DNA of 64,000 nucleotides, taken from assembly GCA_037039685.1 (NCBI GenBank), contig JAWNGF010000004.1, positions 3,348,001 through 3,412,000 on the forward strand, written 5' to 3'. Under the pieces are notes generated by a model. The model was given only the letters and a program-made list of their open reading frames with translations, did no database searches and had not been told where the DNA came from. A program made the position numbers and the translations under genes. Positions 9,731-21,278 of this stretch are shown here, piece by piece (positions within the stretch are counted from its first letter, which is position 1; each line of letters opens with the position of its first letter). Source of the DNA: Ceratobasidium sp. AG-K. Taxonomy: Eukaryota; Basidiomycota; Agaricomycetes; Cantharellales; Ceratobasidiaceae.

Positions 9731-11593
9731 ATGTGGCCCACTTTTCGCACCCAGCACCCCATCAAACCGATGGAGGTCAACGACGCGGACATGAAGGTAG
9801 CGACTTTGGCGTTTGGATGGACGGTAAATATCGGTCTTCTATTGTTCCTTCGAACTTGATTAATGTTCTTCGATTATGATAGCTCGGGTTTGGGTACTTT
9901 GTTGTTTGGCATGCTATCCGGCAAACAAAGAGGCCGAATGCGTTTATCATCATGTGTTGGCTAGAGATTCTTGTGTGAGTCTGCTGTTTTACGCACAATT
10001 GCTTTGGCTAATCACAGAATAGCTGCGCAATCTTTGCCGTCATTTGTTGGTTATATCTCTGTGGGATCATCAAATATTCATTCTGGTTTTATTTTATTAT
10101 CTTGACGTAGGCATTTCTTCGCTTCTCAACCGGGGGGCGGTCGCTAATAGAGGCTACTCTGGCCATCTTCCAGCACATGGGCGTTACAGGTCCAATTCCT
10201 CTTGCAGATTATTGTGAACAGAATATGCATTCTTTTATCTACACCGAAGCAGCGTGTAAGTCATCCGTTTGTCCGTGTATGCTATTGATTCCTAACCCGA
10301 AATCACTCAGTTCTGGCTCAAGTTTATTATTGCAATTTGGATCACGGCCATTAACATTAGCGTCTATTGCATTTGGGTGCCCGCTAAACTCCAAATTTCC
10401 GACACGTATCATGATGTCAACTTGTGGTGGGACCGCACCGAGGCAAGTCCACGTTATCACGACGGATAACCCAGACTAACGTGGTCAACTGTATAGAAAT
10501 GTCTCTATCTTGTCACCGATGGTATCCTTAACTGGATGTTCATCCGGTCGATCAAGCGGCGGCTGTTGGCAGTCGGAGTGAGTGCAGCACACATTGACAA
10601 TTGTAATCGCGACGCGTACTGATCGTCCATCGTCGTTTATCAGCTTAAGAAGTATGACAAACTCGTGCGGTTCAACGAAAAAATCATTGCCGTGTCCCTA
10701 GCGATGGATGTTTTGATTATTGCCATGATGAGCTACCGGAACGACTTTGTTTAGTGAGTAGTGCCATACTACGTCTCTTTTACGTCGGCGCTGACCCACA
10801 TGGCCGCTGCGTAGCATGCAATTCCACCCGGTTGCGTACATGGTCAAGGTACGTTGCACTCTTTTGGGTCAAGTTCCAAAGGTGCTAATAAAACATTTGT
10901 TTTCAGTTGGAGATCGAGATGTGCATGTCCAAGCTAATGATCAAAGTTGCTACCGGCACCGGTATCATGGTATACGTAAGTTCTACATGTTTGAGGTAAC
11001 GCGATCATGCGCTCACGTTCCACCTCGGTCATACATAGGAGGGAGACGCATTGGACCCTTCGACATCACGATCGAAATCGAGCAAAGACCATGCGCAAAG
11101 TGCAACTCATTATACACGATCAGGAGCTGGCGTCAATGTTCGCATCGCGACTCATATCGTAACTCATACCGATGCGGAGGAACTTGGTCGGGGGGTTGAT
11201 GATCTCGGTGGGTTTCTGAAACTGAAGCGTTGTATGACATGGTATGCTGACCAAACAGGCACGCATATAGAGGCTGGCGACAATAAATCGCGCAGAGTGT
11301 CCGCTATTGCATGGGAACAGCGCAGTCGCGCAGAGCCTATAGAGCTTGAGGTGTATCGGCAAGATGCCAAGGACGACGACGAGCACAGCAGCACTGGCAA
11401 GCGACCTCACTCATGGATCGAAGAGTCTTATTCCCCCAATTCGAACAAACAACGGTCGGAGTCGTCGGTCACGATCAAGGATCAAGACGTGGATCTCGAG
11501 CAGGGCGACTCTCGTTCAGATGTAGACACAGAGGCCATGGGTGGCGTGACTGTTTCTTATTTAGGTGCTTTTCCCAATCCTCGTTCTGGTTAA
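9731..11593 (+). CDS. fungal multi-pass integral membrane protein
   Basis: A member of a fungal family of seven-helix integral membrane proteins with GPCR-like topology and no assigned ligand. It starts MWPTFRTQHPIKPMEVND at 9731. Exon joins recover helices in order: LGFGYFVVWHAIRQTKRP (9883-9974), the join EILV-CAIFAVICWLYLCGII (exon from 10023), IILTTWALQVQFLLQIIV, IIAIWITAINISVYCIWVP, KCLYLVTDGILNWMFIRS, LKKYDKLVRFNEKIIAVSL and YMQFHPVAYMVKLEIEMC. WALQVQFLLQII, the ISVYCIWVPAKLQIS helix and YMQFHPVAYMVKL are the most family-like stretches. The cytoplasmic tail (about 11050-11593) is hydrophilic, rich in Ser/Asp/Glu and probably disordered, ending GAFPNPRSG. About eight short introns are needed; exact boundaries near 10250-10300 and 10970-11040 are not certain. 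Substrate or ligand is unknown. Confidence 0.72.
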
Positions 11594-12146
11594 CCGACTG
11601 GTTTTTTGGACTTTTTTCATCGGTTGTTTTGTTGCATTCGCTGTCTCTATGACCTTTTGTGCATTCGTACTGCATTTTTGGTGTCCGGGTGGATTGGTTG
11701 CTGCTCTTCGAAATGTTTCTATACACAGTCACTCGCTCATTCCTTCGCTTTGTATACTTGGACGCATTGAATTACGATACAAACCTAATAGCATACTTAT
11801 CAAGTCTATCTCATCAGTGCTGTACTATATCTTTTCATTCCGATCCGGCGTCCGATCCAAGCCGGGGACATTAAAAAATGATGGATCGACGAGCTTAAGC
11901 TGTACACGCGCGAGTCACACCGGTCGGAGCTTATGTTTTTAAGCCTGTGAGCAAGCACGGTGAAACGGGGGTTCATTCATTGGATTAGGAAGGGGACTTC
12001 ATTTGACCTAATATACAATTATAGATAAAAAAAAAAAGCTAGTCTGGGTAATATTTCAGAATTGGGGACGAAGGGCGGGAGGATTTCATTCATCTCGGGG
12101 ATGGTTTGCGGTGCCACTCCATTTACTACATTCGAGCAAGTCAGTG
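11594..12146. other. convergent intergenic region
   Basis: About 550 bp of AT-rich sequence between two genes that end toward each other. It includes an A-run at 12027-12038. It probably holds the two 3' UTRs. No gene seen. Confidence 0.45.
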
Positions 12147-12547
12147 CTAATCTATGACGAGAGGGGGAGACAAGTCGCTTACGCAGTGACCGGACCTCGC
12201 AATCCGCTCGCACGCTACGTTCTTGGCCGCCTGAGCGTTGTGGGCTTGGCCAGCGTACTCGTAGTGAACAACACCACCAACTAGTGATCCGCAGAGTGAT
12301 AGGAAGGGGAAAGCGAGATATTAATACGGGAAAAGTGGCGCATATATGCGCTCCGCAGAGACTCACTGATAGGGACTTGGACGAAGGTGAGAGCATTCGC
12401 CGGCCCCGATTGCGAACGGTGCCATTGAATGGGTATACGTGAGCGGTCCGACCATTCTTGAACCATCGCGGTCCAATTATGCATCGGCCCAGAGGGCAGC
12501 GAGAAGGAGTAGCCCCCTCGACGACGGTTAAAGTCAGAGTCAGTCAT
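12147..12547 (-). CDS. single-domain dsRNA-binding protein
   Basis: Two exons (12367-12547 and 12147-12280) encode about 104 residues that are almost entirely one double-stranded RNA-binding motif. After MTDSDFNRRRGGYSF the first helix and strand read NWTAMVQEWSDRSRIPIQW and GPANALTFVQVPI. The 86-nt intron splits an Ile codon (A|TT), giving the join VQVPI-IGGVVHYEY. The second exon supplies GVVHYEYAGQAHNAQAAKN, the conserved strand and the AK-containing RNA-contact helix, ending ACERIARSGH. The reading frame closes at TAG 12147-12149; a further GT-AG intron from the CAC-TGC codons to 12125 would also end at once, so the C-terminus changes little. The methionine at 12547 is preferred over one 35 codons upstream, whose extension is hydrophobic and unlike the fold. 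The role is unknown; the family binds structured RNA. Confidence 0.72.
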
Positions 12548-14069
12548 TATGAAAGTATAGAGAGGTGGGGTGGAGGGCCAGAAAGCTCGAAGACGGAAGA
12601 AGGCGTAGAATAAAATACACAAAACAACTGTTGGTGAGGAGAAGTCGCTCATATCGTCTTGATTTTATACGGAGCTGGAGGTGGATCGGCGCGACTCACA
12701 TAGTGAATTATGCAACTAATAGCGCTCAAAGCGCACCGTGCTATAGCCATGACACACACAACGGATCCGGAGCACACACCCTTTTTTCGAGCGAATCTTC
12801 TACTCCATAGAGCCGGGATAGGGGCGAAAGCAACATGTGGCTCTGCTCATACTGAAGTTAGTTACTCGTGTTTACGTGCATTTTCTTTGTATATTTGCCG
12901 AGTTCATGACTAGGGCGCACCGACGGGCAGTACGTTGAGAGCGCAAGAAATTTAGCGGACAAAGCACAGCAAGCGCAGTATTATGACATTTGCCGCGTAC
13001 ATCATTGCTCGACGAACAATAACACCAATTAATAGCCAAGTGTTGATCCCAGTGTAAGGTACGCCACGAAGAAATTAGAATATATTTACTTCCTATTAAG
13101 TGACTGACTTGAAGTGCTTCAAACGGAAGGTGTTTCTTGTTAGTTGCCGACTCCAAGTCATGTGTGCTTTTCGTAGACCGTCGGCCACGACAAAATCGAT
13201 CATCAGGCTTCTTGCAAGTCTAAACAATCGGCGAAGGCAAATTTCGTTCAAGATCGAAAGCGCTCATAGCTCCGGGACAACCGCTCTCTGAATCATAGCT
13301 CGAGCTAGCCAATACTTGAGCCACACTGCGTGGTGGGAGGAACAAACACGTGGAACAGTGGTCCCTGAACGCGCGTGTGTGCGATGATCAGGTTTGAGCC
13401 GTTGAGACTTGAGCAACGAGTGGCAGAGTGAAATATGTGTAGTAGGCATTACACAAGACAACACGGCCAACCCCGGGTGCTGACTAGTTCTGGACTCTTG
13501 ATGGTGGGTTCCTCCGCGGGGTTGAGCGGCCATTTTGACGGCAGACGCTTAGTCATACATCTTTTATGTCATTCTGACCTCTCCAGGCTCCCTTCCACAC
13601 CATCCGAATCGCTCGAGTGTTACGCCTGTACTGATATGGGGCATGGTGGAATGGGGGATGTTCGCGCAGACTGTCTTAACTCGCCGATGCACTGCTATTT
13701 GCCCGTACAGTTCCCTCGTTGCCTCGCTATCTGCTCGGATTTTGTTCATCACTCGTCGAAGGTCAACCCTTTTAGGGCACACGTTTGCTTCGGGTAGACC
13801 TTCATACACTCCAGGCAGATTTTCATTGCACAATCGGTCTCAGTTTACGTCTTGACGAGAATCGGGGCCAAACACTCAGTCCCCTTGCCTCGACGCTCCA
13901 ACGTGGTCTGTCTCGGATTTTCCCTGCAGCCTCGATGCGGTCTTTGTCTGGTCTCGAACGTGGCATGTGTGCGGAAGGATAAAAGAAGCGAGGACTTTTT
14001 GTGCAGTGGTTCTCACCCCTCTTGACCACTGTAGCTACGGACTACCGACTTGTCCGTTGACTCAAAGCC
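12548..14069. other. divergent intergenic region, no gene recognised
   Basis: About 1.5 kb. Open frames of 60-120 codons occur at 13435-13833 on both strands but none resembles a known family or forms an exon chain. It presumably holds the promoters of the dsRBD gene and of the downstream DUF6699-type gene. A pyrimidine-rich stretch (tgtgcagtggttctcacccc) lies just upstream of 14040. Confidence 0.4.
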
Positions 14070-15413
14070 ATGGCGCACATCCAGCAGCGATATTCCAACG
14101 ATAGCTCAAACGAAGACAACTTTGACTACCCTGAGCCCAACTATCCCTATCTCTATGCTCGCAGCGATGCAGGCTACACGGTACGTTACGTCATTATTAG
14201 ACACGTTCTCCGTCTGACCGCGATACTTTAATAGACACCGGCGATCGCGCAAGCACCGCTCCCGCCCCCGTCGGCTGCACCCAGCCATCGTTCGAGCGCC
14301 TTCACCGCGTCCAGACGGGTCCCGGAGCGCGCGTATAGCGACACGTCCCGCACCTCGGGCGACTCTTACATAACGCCTTCCCTTTCCGCGTCACAGGTCG
14401 GCAACAGGCCCCGTCAGGCTACCTACCCACGTTCTCATGCGAGCCAGACTCGCTCTCAAGTCGCGTCGTTTGTCTCCCGTGACGACCTTCGCCATGTCTC
14501 CTCTCGTCCTCCGACTGGCTATTCGCCAAGCATGAGTTCTCGAGCGCCCACTATCGTCACTTCTCCTCAGCGTTCTCATACCGTCTTCACTGCCGGATCG
14601 TCGTCCGGAAAGCCCATGATCCGCCGTCTTCGCAGTGTTCTCAAGAAGACGCGTCCCGTCGACAGCGCGTCCTACACGGATTCATCTAGTGCCCCCGAAA
14701 TCATCAACGACTCACCAACTCTTATGTCTCCGCCACAGGAACCTTTCCCAATGCCTCCCCACATGGACGCACCTTCGGACGTATTGGGCAACCGTCGATC
14801 GATGGCTGCCTCGGCGATGTCTCCTTCGGTCGTTATTCAGAAAACACGTTTCCACGGGAGCAACGCCAACGTCTCGCGCCACCTCGGCAAACCTTGGGAC
14901 GTGCGTTCACCACCTCGTCTTGATTCCGCTACTAGTTCCGCGCCTGCATTTGATATCCGTGGAGTTACGAGCATCCAACTCATTGTTGGTGGATTGCCCT
15001 GGTCTGTCCATGTTCGTGCGGGTGCTTCGCGCACCCGATCGAGGTCCAGGTCTCGCTCGAGAGCCGACCAGATCACGGTCGGTGACGTTGTCAACTCGGT
15101 CTACGCAGCGCTGAACAAGTCGTTGACTCGCACCGATGTGCGTGCTGCGTCGAACGATACCAAGAAACGCATTGCCCGCGCTGCGGCTGCGGCTGAGCGG
15201 GACTCTCAACGCGGAGAACACAGCGCGAGGACAGGCAAGCCTTCCGCTGCTCGTCGAATCGATTATTTGGGTTCCAGGGTCTGGTTCCTTGGCCTCGAAA
15301 AGAACGACGATTTTGCGCGACAGGAAGGGTACGGTGTGACCGAACACGAGTTGAAGAAGGTGTGGATTATGCGGTTTAGCTCGTCACCGTCAAATCGCTC
15401 GGTTACGATCTGA
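14070..15413 (+). CDS. DUF6699-type protein with long disordered N-terminus
   Basis: Two exons (14070-14180 and 14235-15413) encode about 429 residues. The first ~250 residues are Ser/Pro/Thr-rich and disordered. The C-terminal ~180 residues look like the fungal domain DUF6699, common in Agaricomycetes: a strand-rich start (IQLIVGGLPWSVHVRAGA), a helix in the shape of ITVGDVVNSVYAALNKSL, then RIDYLGSRVWFLGLEKND and a closing strand KKVWIMRFS. An Arg-Ser dipeptide run (RTRSRSRSRSRADQ) sits inside the domain between its first strand and first helix, which is an unusual insertion. The start is supported by MAHIQQRYSNDSSNEDNFDY running cleanly into the intron. The molecular function of DUF6699 is unknown. 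Family assignment is from recalled pattern, not alignment. Confidence 0.7.
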
Positions 15414-15678
15414 GCCTTTCCGTTTCTTTATTTGACGAATATAGTCAGCTTCCCGCTGACCGCTCACGAACTCTTTAATTATTAAATTTCACATTGTTTG
15501 TATCACTTGTATGTGGCATTATTGCATGTCAGGTGCTAGTCTTTTGGATTGGACAGGTTTTTTGGGCTCGGATTTGTTTGACATGTAACAGTAGTAACGG
15601 TCACTGTAATATCAAGCAAGCGATTATCTCATCATCTATTTCGCCTCTGGGTTCGTCAAGACGGTTCACAAGGACACG

Positions 15679-16904
15679 ATGTCTGTAGCTACTGGTGGGC
15701 TAAGATGCGTTGCGTCTGCATCTTTTAACGTCAAGGTATATACCTTTAATGTCCAGAAACTCCCCATCTTACCGCTCAAGCAGCCAATATGTCGGCCGGG
15801 TCTGTCACCACTGTTTGCCTCGCGATCGTTCTCCAGTACGCCGGCTACCTTGGCCAAGATATCTTCACCTGGAAAGAAGAAGCGTAGAAAGCGTGTAGTC
15901 TCTCGAGAGATCAACCCAGAGGCCATGCCCATCGTCGAAGCTGCAAATGTTTTGCGGGCAAGTCGATTCATTTCACAATTGGCGCTCTCTGACTTTCATT
16001 TACTAAATCACTGTAAAATGCCATATACGGTACCCATAAACGGTGGGCTCACTAGGCCGTTGAAGTTGGTTCGCCCCTCTCTGCCTATGAATTGCATATC
16101 AAGACGCAATTCACCCGCGGCCAGGCGCCCTTGCGCGGACGGATTGCTCTCCCCCGGGACCCGCGAACTCGCGGCGAGACGGTACTTGTGTTTGCCCAAG
16201 GAAAAGCAGCTCAAGATGCGCTCGCAGCTGGTGCAGCACACGTTGGTGGTGAAGAGCTTATTCCACAGGTATTCTCTCCTCCCCGCTCTAACCGATAAAA
16301 CTACAATAAATCATTTGTAGATACTAGATGGGACCCTCAAACCGACCAAAGTAATCTGTACTCCCAGCTTGATAGGGCCGATTACTCCGAAGCTAGCAAG
16401 ATTTTTGGGGCCCAAAGGCACGTTTCCGCCCCGCTCTTGCATGTTGTCTAGCCCCAGTGGGCTGACCGACGTTACAGGATTGATGCCCGCGGCCAAGCGG
16501 GGGACAGTAACCGAGGACGTGGTTGCGGCAATTCGGGAGGCCAAAGGAATGCTAGACTGGAAGGGCGATAAACTTGGTTATGTCCGTGCCGCGGTTGGAC
16601 GAGTAAGCCATTTTGATACGGATCGCTACTTGTTCTCGGCTAAACGGCTCGGTAGGCTCATTTCCCTGTGGAGGATGTCGAAAACAACGTTCGGACATTT
16701 TTACAAACCGTGCGCGAGGCAATGACACCCGAAGACGAAGTATTTGCCAGCCGCAAAAAGGCCGGTGCGTAGACTGTATTACTACCACTGCTCACGCGGT
16801 AAACCTTATTCTTCGCAGCTTCAACTGTACTACAAGTCTACCTTAGCTCCACCCGTGGCCCTGGTATTGAACTTTCCGATGTTGGGTACACCCCATACAA
16901 GTAA
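15679..16904 (+). CDS. MRPL1: mitochondrial large ribosomal subunit protein uL1m (MRPL1)
   Basis: Forms part of the L1 stalk of the mitochondrial large ribosomal subunit. Five exons: 15679-15957, 16056-16268, 16321-16602, 16656-16764 and 16819-16904, about 322 residues. The N-terminal ~55 residues are a mitochondrial presequence (Arg/Ser/Ala-rich, no acidic residues until near residue 75). Family landmarks: AVEVGSPLSAYELHIKTQF, ETVLVFAQGKAAQDALAAGA, then LARFLGPKGTFPPR, matching the LGPKGLMP region, with SGLTDVTGLMPAAKRGTV, and GYVRAAVGR. The last exons give FPVEDVENNVRTFLQTVREA and VLQVYLSSTRGPGI. The first intron (98 nt) begins GCAAGT, a GC-AG intron; the frame demands it because the joined sequence ANVLR-AVEVGSPL is exactly what the family shows. 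Stop codons are 304 bp from those of convergent RSM22. Confidence 0.9.
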
Positions 16905-17208
16905 CGCGTCTGCTGAAATACAACCACATGCTCTCCGATTGGAGTAAACCCCCTCGAATATGGTTTGGTACAAAGTGACTCGCACTCAAACGCCAACCCT
17001 GCTAGGTTGCTTGCAGACTTCAATTAAGGGGAAGAAATCAGGGGTGTGTTCAAATAGGTACATGCAAAATTATCGAGTGGTGAGTGAGAAGGGGGTTAGA
17101 CATCAAGCAATCGCCATGCTGTGCAATAAACAGTAAGAACGGAAATGCAACAATAAATGCGCCGCTGGATGGGGACAACGAGCTGGATGGGTAACCAATG
17201 GGTTGAGC
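16905..17208. other. convergent 3' ends of uL1m and RSM22
   Basis: 304 bp between two stop codons on opposite strands, both belonging to mitochondrial translation genes. It must hold both 3' UTRs and poly(A) signals; no AATAAA hexamer is clear on the plus strand apart from caataaa at 17123 and 17149. Confidence 0.45.
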
Positions 17209-20200
17209 CTATGATTCCTTGGTGGGCCGCACAGCCATGTCTTGTTCCAATTCAGCCTGTATCTGGGTGGCGAGTGCGTTCGCCTCGCTGTTGATCCAGT
17301 CTTCCAAGTCTCCATCGGACTCGCCCGACATTGTATTGGCTCTGCGTCGCGTTTCTCTAAGACCTTTTCGTTTTGATTTGTTTTTTGTTGCCTTGACCTT
17401 TTGGGCTTCCAGCTCGGGCTCAAATTGATCACCGTCTATGAAATCCTCTTCATTGTCTGGAACAAACCCATTCTCTCCAGGAGTGGTCTTGGCGGTGATT
17501 CCATTAACCGTGGGGACCGGGCCCAGCCTCCTAATCCCACGCGTTCGTACTAGAGGTGTGATGCGTGGGGCATGCGGAAACGCATCACCCCAATTTGCCT
17601 TTCGAGCATCATGGTACGCTTGTTTTCCTTGAGAACGTGGAATAGTGATGCGAGCAATTGAGCCTAGGACAAAGAAAGAATTAGAACCAACAAGAAATTT
17701 GATCGGTCTCCGAGCAGAGGCGATCAGAGATGATGAACGAAGGGAAGTCTGGATAGGGGACGGCAGAGATGCCCGCAGTGATAAATGGGCGTCAAAATCC
17801 ATAATGAGTCAGTTGAACAATGGGGTTCTAGAAGGGTGGGGGCAAAAGAAAATAAAGTATGATCGGGCGCTCATTACGACATACCCTCGTTGGTGCATGT
17901 ATCCAAGATGACATGACCGCTACGCTTCATTGGAGGGTAGACGATTCGGGGCCAAGTTCCAATCGCCTCGCGCAACGCGCTTTCGCGGTCCGCCCCGCCT
18001 GTGAGTAGCTTTTCCTGAAGGTGACTCGAACCGCCTTCTGCTCCGGTGTCCATAGCGACCTCCCCTAATCCGCTCCAGACCCCATCGGATCCTACCTCCA
18101 ATACTTGTCGTCCATGTCGATCTCTCCTTGCCCTCCCTTTCTTTTTGCTCGTTCCGCCCTCTTCGTTCAAGAGGCCCTTCTTCGCCTCGTCTTTTCCAAC
18201 ACCACCAACGAGGCCGCTAGCAATGGGGCTGCCGTATTGCTCGTTAGGGTGAGTCACTTTGCCCTAATGGAAAATAAGTTAGCTTGTCCGCGAGCGTGGT
18301 AGGCAAGATAATAACGCATAGTGGAGCCTCTTGGCAGCTATATGCGCGTGATCCGTGACTTGCCTGTCCTCTACGTATGACCACGTATGAATATGCAACG
18401 TCCTCATGACCTTCACGAGAGTGCTTGGTGTGCCGAAGGAACGGCGGAGTCTGCAGCCGTTGTGTAAAGTGACAGATGTCGCGAGTATGAGGCGAGCTGT
18501 GTAAAGGACATGCGTGTGAGTGAGGACACTAGAACAGGGGGCGAGTCAGGCGTGGCGTCAACAGGTTGAGGGAACAGGGTACGAACTGGTGCGATGACAT
18601 GGCTTCCAGTCCTCACTGGGCTTGGTTCTTCCTGCAGTGCTTGAGACGCGACCCCTTTCCTCCCTAGCTCGAGGAGTAACTCTCTTGCTTGCGCCACGCA
18701 GTCAAATCCGCCTGGAGTTCCGTGGTCGATAATAACCTACCAATAGTTAGTTATCAGGACTATGGGTTGAGGTGGGCGTTTCTACCATCCACTCAGCTCC
18801 AGAGTCCCACATCTCAGTGACCATCCGCTTGCGTGATGCTCCATTGGGCACTTCAGAAAGAGTGAACGCACAAAGCGCTAATGAGTGCTCAGGCTTGGCG
18901 AGTCGAGTATTCTAAACGTTAGAGAGTCAACAAGTTGTTTTGCAATAGACACCGTATCTTCACTTACCTTGCCCCAAAAGTCTTGATACAGGATGTCGCA
19001 TCCACCTATATCTGTCCCTTTGACTAATCGCTTCGCAAGCTCGGTGAGACCACGTCTAGAGTCCAATAGTATATACTTTTTGACCGTTGACGCTGTCCAC
19101 CGATCAAGGTCTGATGGCTGGTCGTGATTCTGAGTTGCTGGGGTGCCATTCATAAGCTCTTGTATGATAGTAGAAGGGCTATGAGAAGAGTTTGAAGGTG
19201 TAGAAAAGGGGCCAACGCGAGGGTGGTGGGGAGATGCTGAGACGGGAGTCCACGACGCGGGGTTAGATGTCACGTCTGCTGGCCTGGACGGTTCTTTTTC
19301 GGCTTCAGGTGGGGCTATCGACTCTCGGAATGTTACCAGTGCCGACCTGTTGTCTGTTAAACACGAGGAATGAGACATGTAAGGGATACGCACCAAAGTC
19401 CTTGACCCGATTTCCCTCCAAAGTCTATCACGGTTTCAATGCGGTCATCGCCCTTTCCAGGACCAGCCATCCGCTCTGATATTTCGCGAAAGACGTTTGC
19501 CGTGGCGGCATAGTGAGCAGGCATTGCGACAGCTGCAAACGCCAAACCTTCCCGCGGGCCGAGTTGTACAATTGTTTTATAGTTCCCTATTTGAGAATGT
19601 CAATTAGATAAACTACGATCATTGATTGGGTGGTCAAACCTTTGGTGCTAAACGAGAGCGACGGCGCTGTGCTTGAAAGCTGCCACTCGGGAGGACGATT
19701 AGACCTCATCTCTTCGGATTGGCGGAGAGGTGGTTTGGAGATGCCCGAGCTGGAAGTCGACGGCTGCGCGTTTGGTGTGGGATAGAAGAATAGTCGCTTC
19801 GCGTCTGAACGGAGTTGATGCTTGTCGGATTCTGGAGCTGGTATTAATAAAGAAACATCCTAACATATTCACCTCACCTTCGATAATCCTCCCAACGGCA
19901 TGCTCAAGCTCCCACGGCAATGCAACCATACCGACATGTTTCGTTCCATAGATAGCCGCCGGTGACCTTCGTTCCTCTCTTGGTCCGTCCCAATTTGAGA
20001 ATCCTTCAGGCTCATGGTTGCGTTCCACTACTTCATACCCTTCAAATTCTTCGGGAGGGTTGCTAAACGCGTCGGCCCCTTCAATTTGAAGCTCAGGCCT
20101 CTCTACATAGTGTTTAGAGCCATGCCGAAATTTGCGGAGGAACGACAAATCCGTGTCGTGTAATAGCTGACTTAGGGCAGGGTCAAGCTCCAGAGGCGCA

Positions 20201-20274
20201 TTTGGAGAATGGTGTGCGTGGGCAGCATTTTGAGCACTTTGTCTAAGCCTCGCGAGGGTCGCGCGAAAGCTCAT
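17209..20274 (-). CDS. RSM22: RSM22/METTL17-type mitoribosome assembly factor
   Basis: Family members are mitochondrial, methyltransferase-like and needed to assemble the small mitoribosomal subunit; they bind an iron-sulfur cluster. The gene is read from ATG 20274 (MSFRATLARLRQSAQNAAHA, a likely presequence) through about seven short introns to the stop at 17209. Landmarks in order: PWELEHAVGRIIEGE; RMAGPGKGDDRIETVIDFGG (SAM-like motif I, degenerate GGKSGQG); DHGTPGGFDCVAQARELLLE; GSHVIAP joined across an intron to CPHSHACPL (exon starting 18528), then DICHFTQRLQTPPFLR and AYSYVVIRRG. This is the RSM22 cysteine signature. Toward the C-terminus come TWPRIVYPPMKRSGHVILDT, then IARITIPRSQGKQAYHDARK and ANWGDAFPH. 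A fungal-specific tail rich in Lys/Glu ends at MAVRPTKES. The region at 17900-18290 encodes a long Gly/Lys/Arg-rich insertion before the WPRIV motif. Exon boundaries between 18700 and 19700 are approximate. Confidence 0.85.
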
Positions 20275-20456
20275 GGTCAAAACTAGGAAAAGAGCGCAAC
20301 TGAGGGAGTGATCGGTTAGGTAAGCCTGTCGTCATCGTCATGTGATCAAACGTCCCACGATTTTGTTTCTCGTTCGACTCGGCTCCAAGCTTTCAGACAA
20401 CTCCCACAACCTCTACCCAAACGTAGCACTAATCTTCGGAGCATTGCTTGTCAGTC
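20275..20456. promoter_or_regulatory. short divergent promoter region
   Basis: 182 bp between the RSM22 and MARVEL-like start codons, so both promoters overlap. Nothing more specific than spacing supports co-regulation. Confidence 0.4.
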
Positions 20457-21278
20457 ATGGGCCTCGATATTCACATTCGACGCGGTCATCCGAGTGAGTT
20501 CCCCTATTCTCAAGCTAGGCCGATAGCTGACCGGCTGCAGTTACATTTGGTCTCTTGGTGTTCTTTGGCATTATCGAGGTATGCTACGCGGTCGGTTACT
20601 AGTCTCTCACTGACCGCAAACTAGGGCTCTATCGCGACATGGCTCACACATCAATATAACAAGCACCATAACTACCTAAACGTCGGCGTGCGCGACCGTA
20701 CCCGCCTCATCCTAGTTGCCAGTTGGTGGACGGTGCTATTCTCGGGTTTGTGCTCGTACGATACAGCTCAATTTGATACTGACGTCACCCAAATAGCCAT
20801 CCTGCTGGGCCTCTTTATGCGCTCGGCCACAAGTGCCCTGACCAGTGTCCTAGTTCACCTCATTTTCCTTGGTGCGTGTGCATGCACCTGCCGTTAACGC
20901 AATGAATTGACAGGCAAGTAGGGATCACTTGGGTATTGTGGACCGCGGGCGCCGCGGCCATCACGGCGTCGTTGGGGGGCGGGATCAACTGTTCGTACGT
21001 TAACGTTATACCCGATCTTGTCGATCCGACCCGACGTTCATTCATGACGTTATGCTTATAGCACTGTTCAAGAACGAATTACATATTGCAACCAACTTAA
21101 TGCGTTGGAGGGATTCGCATGGGTGGAGTGGTTAGTATATGGTTCAGGCAGCCTTGTATCCATCTAACGCATCGTCGGTAGGGTGTTGACCACTTTTGCC
21201 ATTTTTGTGGTCATTTTTTGTGCCGTTCGCTCGGCGCGTCGCGGCGAAGGCACCAAGGGACCTCTTGTCTCGGTTTGA
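20457..21278 (+). CDS. four-helix MARVEL-like membrane protein
   Basis: Seven small exons joined by introns of about 45-65 nt encode four membrane helices in a compact protein of roughly 175 residues. It starts MGLDIHIRRGHP at 20457, splits the next codon and continues ITFGLLVFFGIIEGSIATWL (helix 1 and an acidic-kinked turn). A soluble loop with HQYNKHHNYLNVGVRDRTR follows, then LILVASWWTVLFS joined to AILLGLFM (helix 2), LTSVLVHLIFLVGITWVLW joined to TAGAAAITASLGGG (helix 3), a loop containing two Cys (INCST and TYCNQLNALEGFAW), and VLTTFAIFVVIFCAVRSARR (helix 4). Helix number, the luminal Cys pair and the EGFAW entry to helix 4 fit the MARVEL family, whose members shape or sort membranes. 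The tail ends GPLVSV at TGA 21276-21278. Family assignment is by pattern only. Confidence 0.68.
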
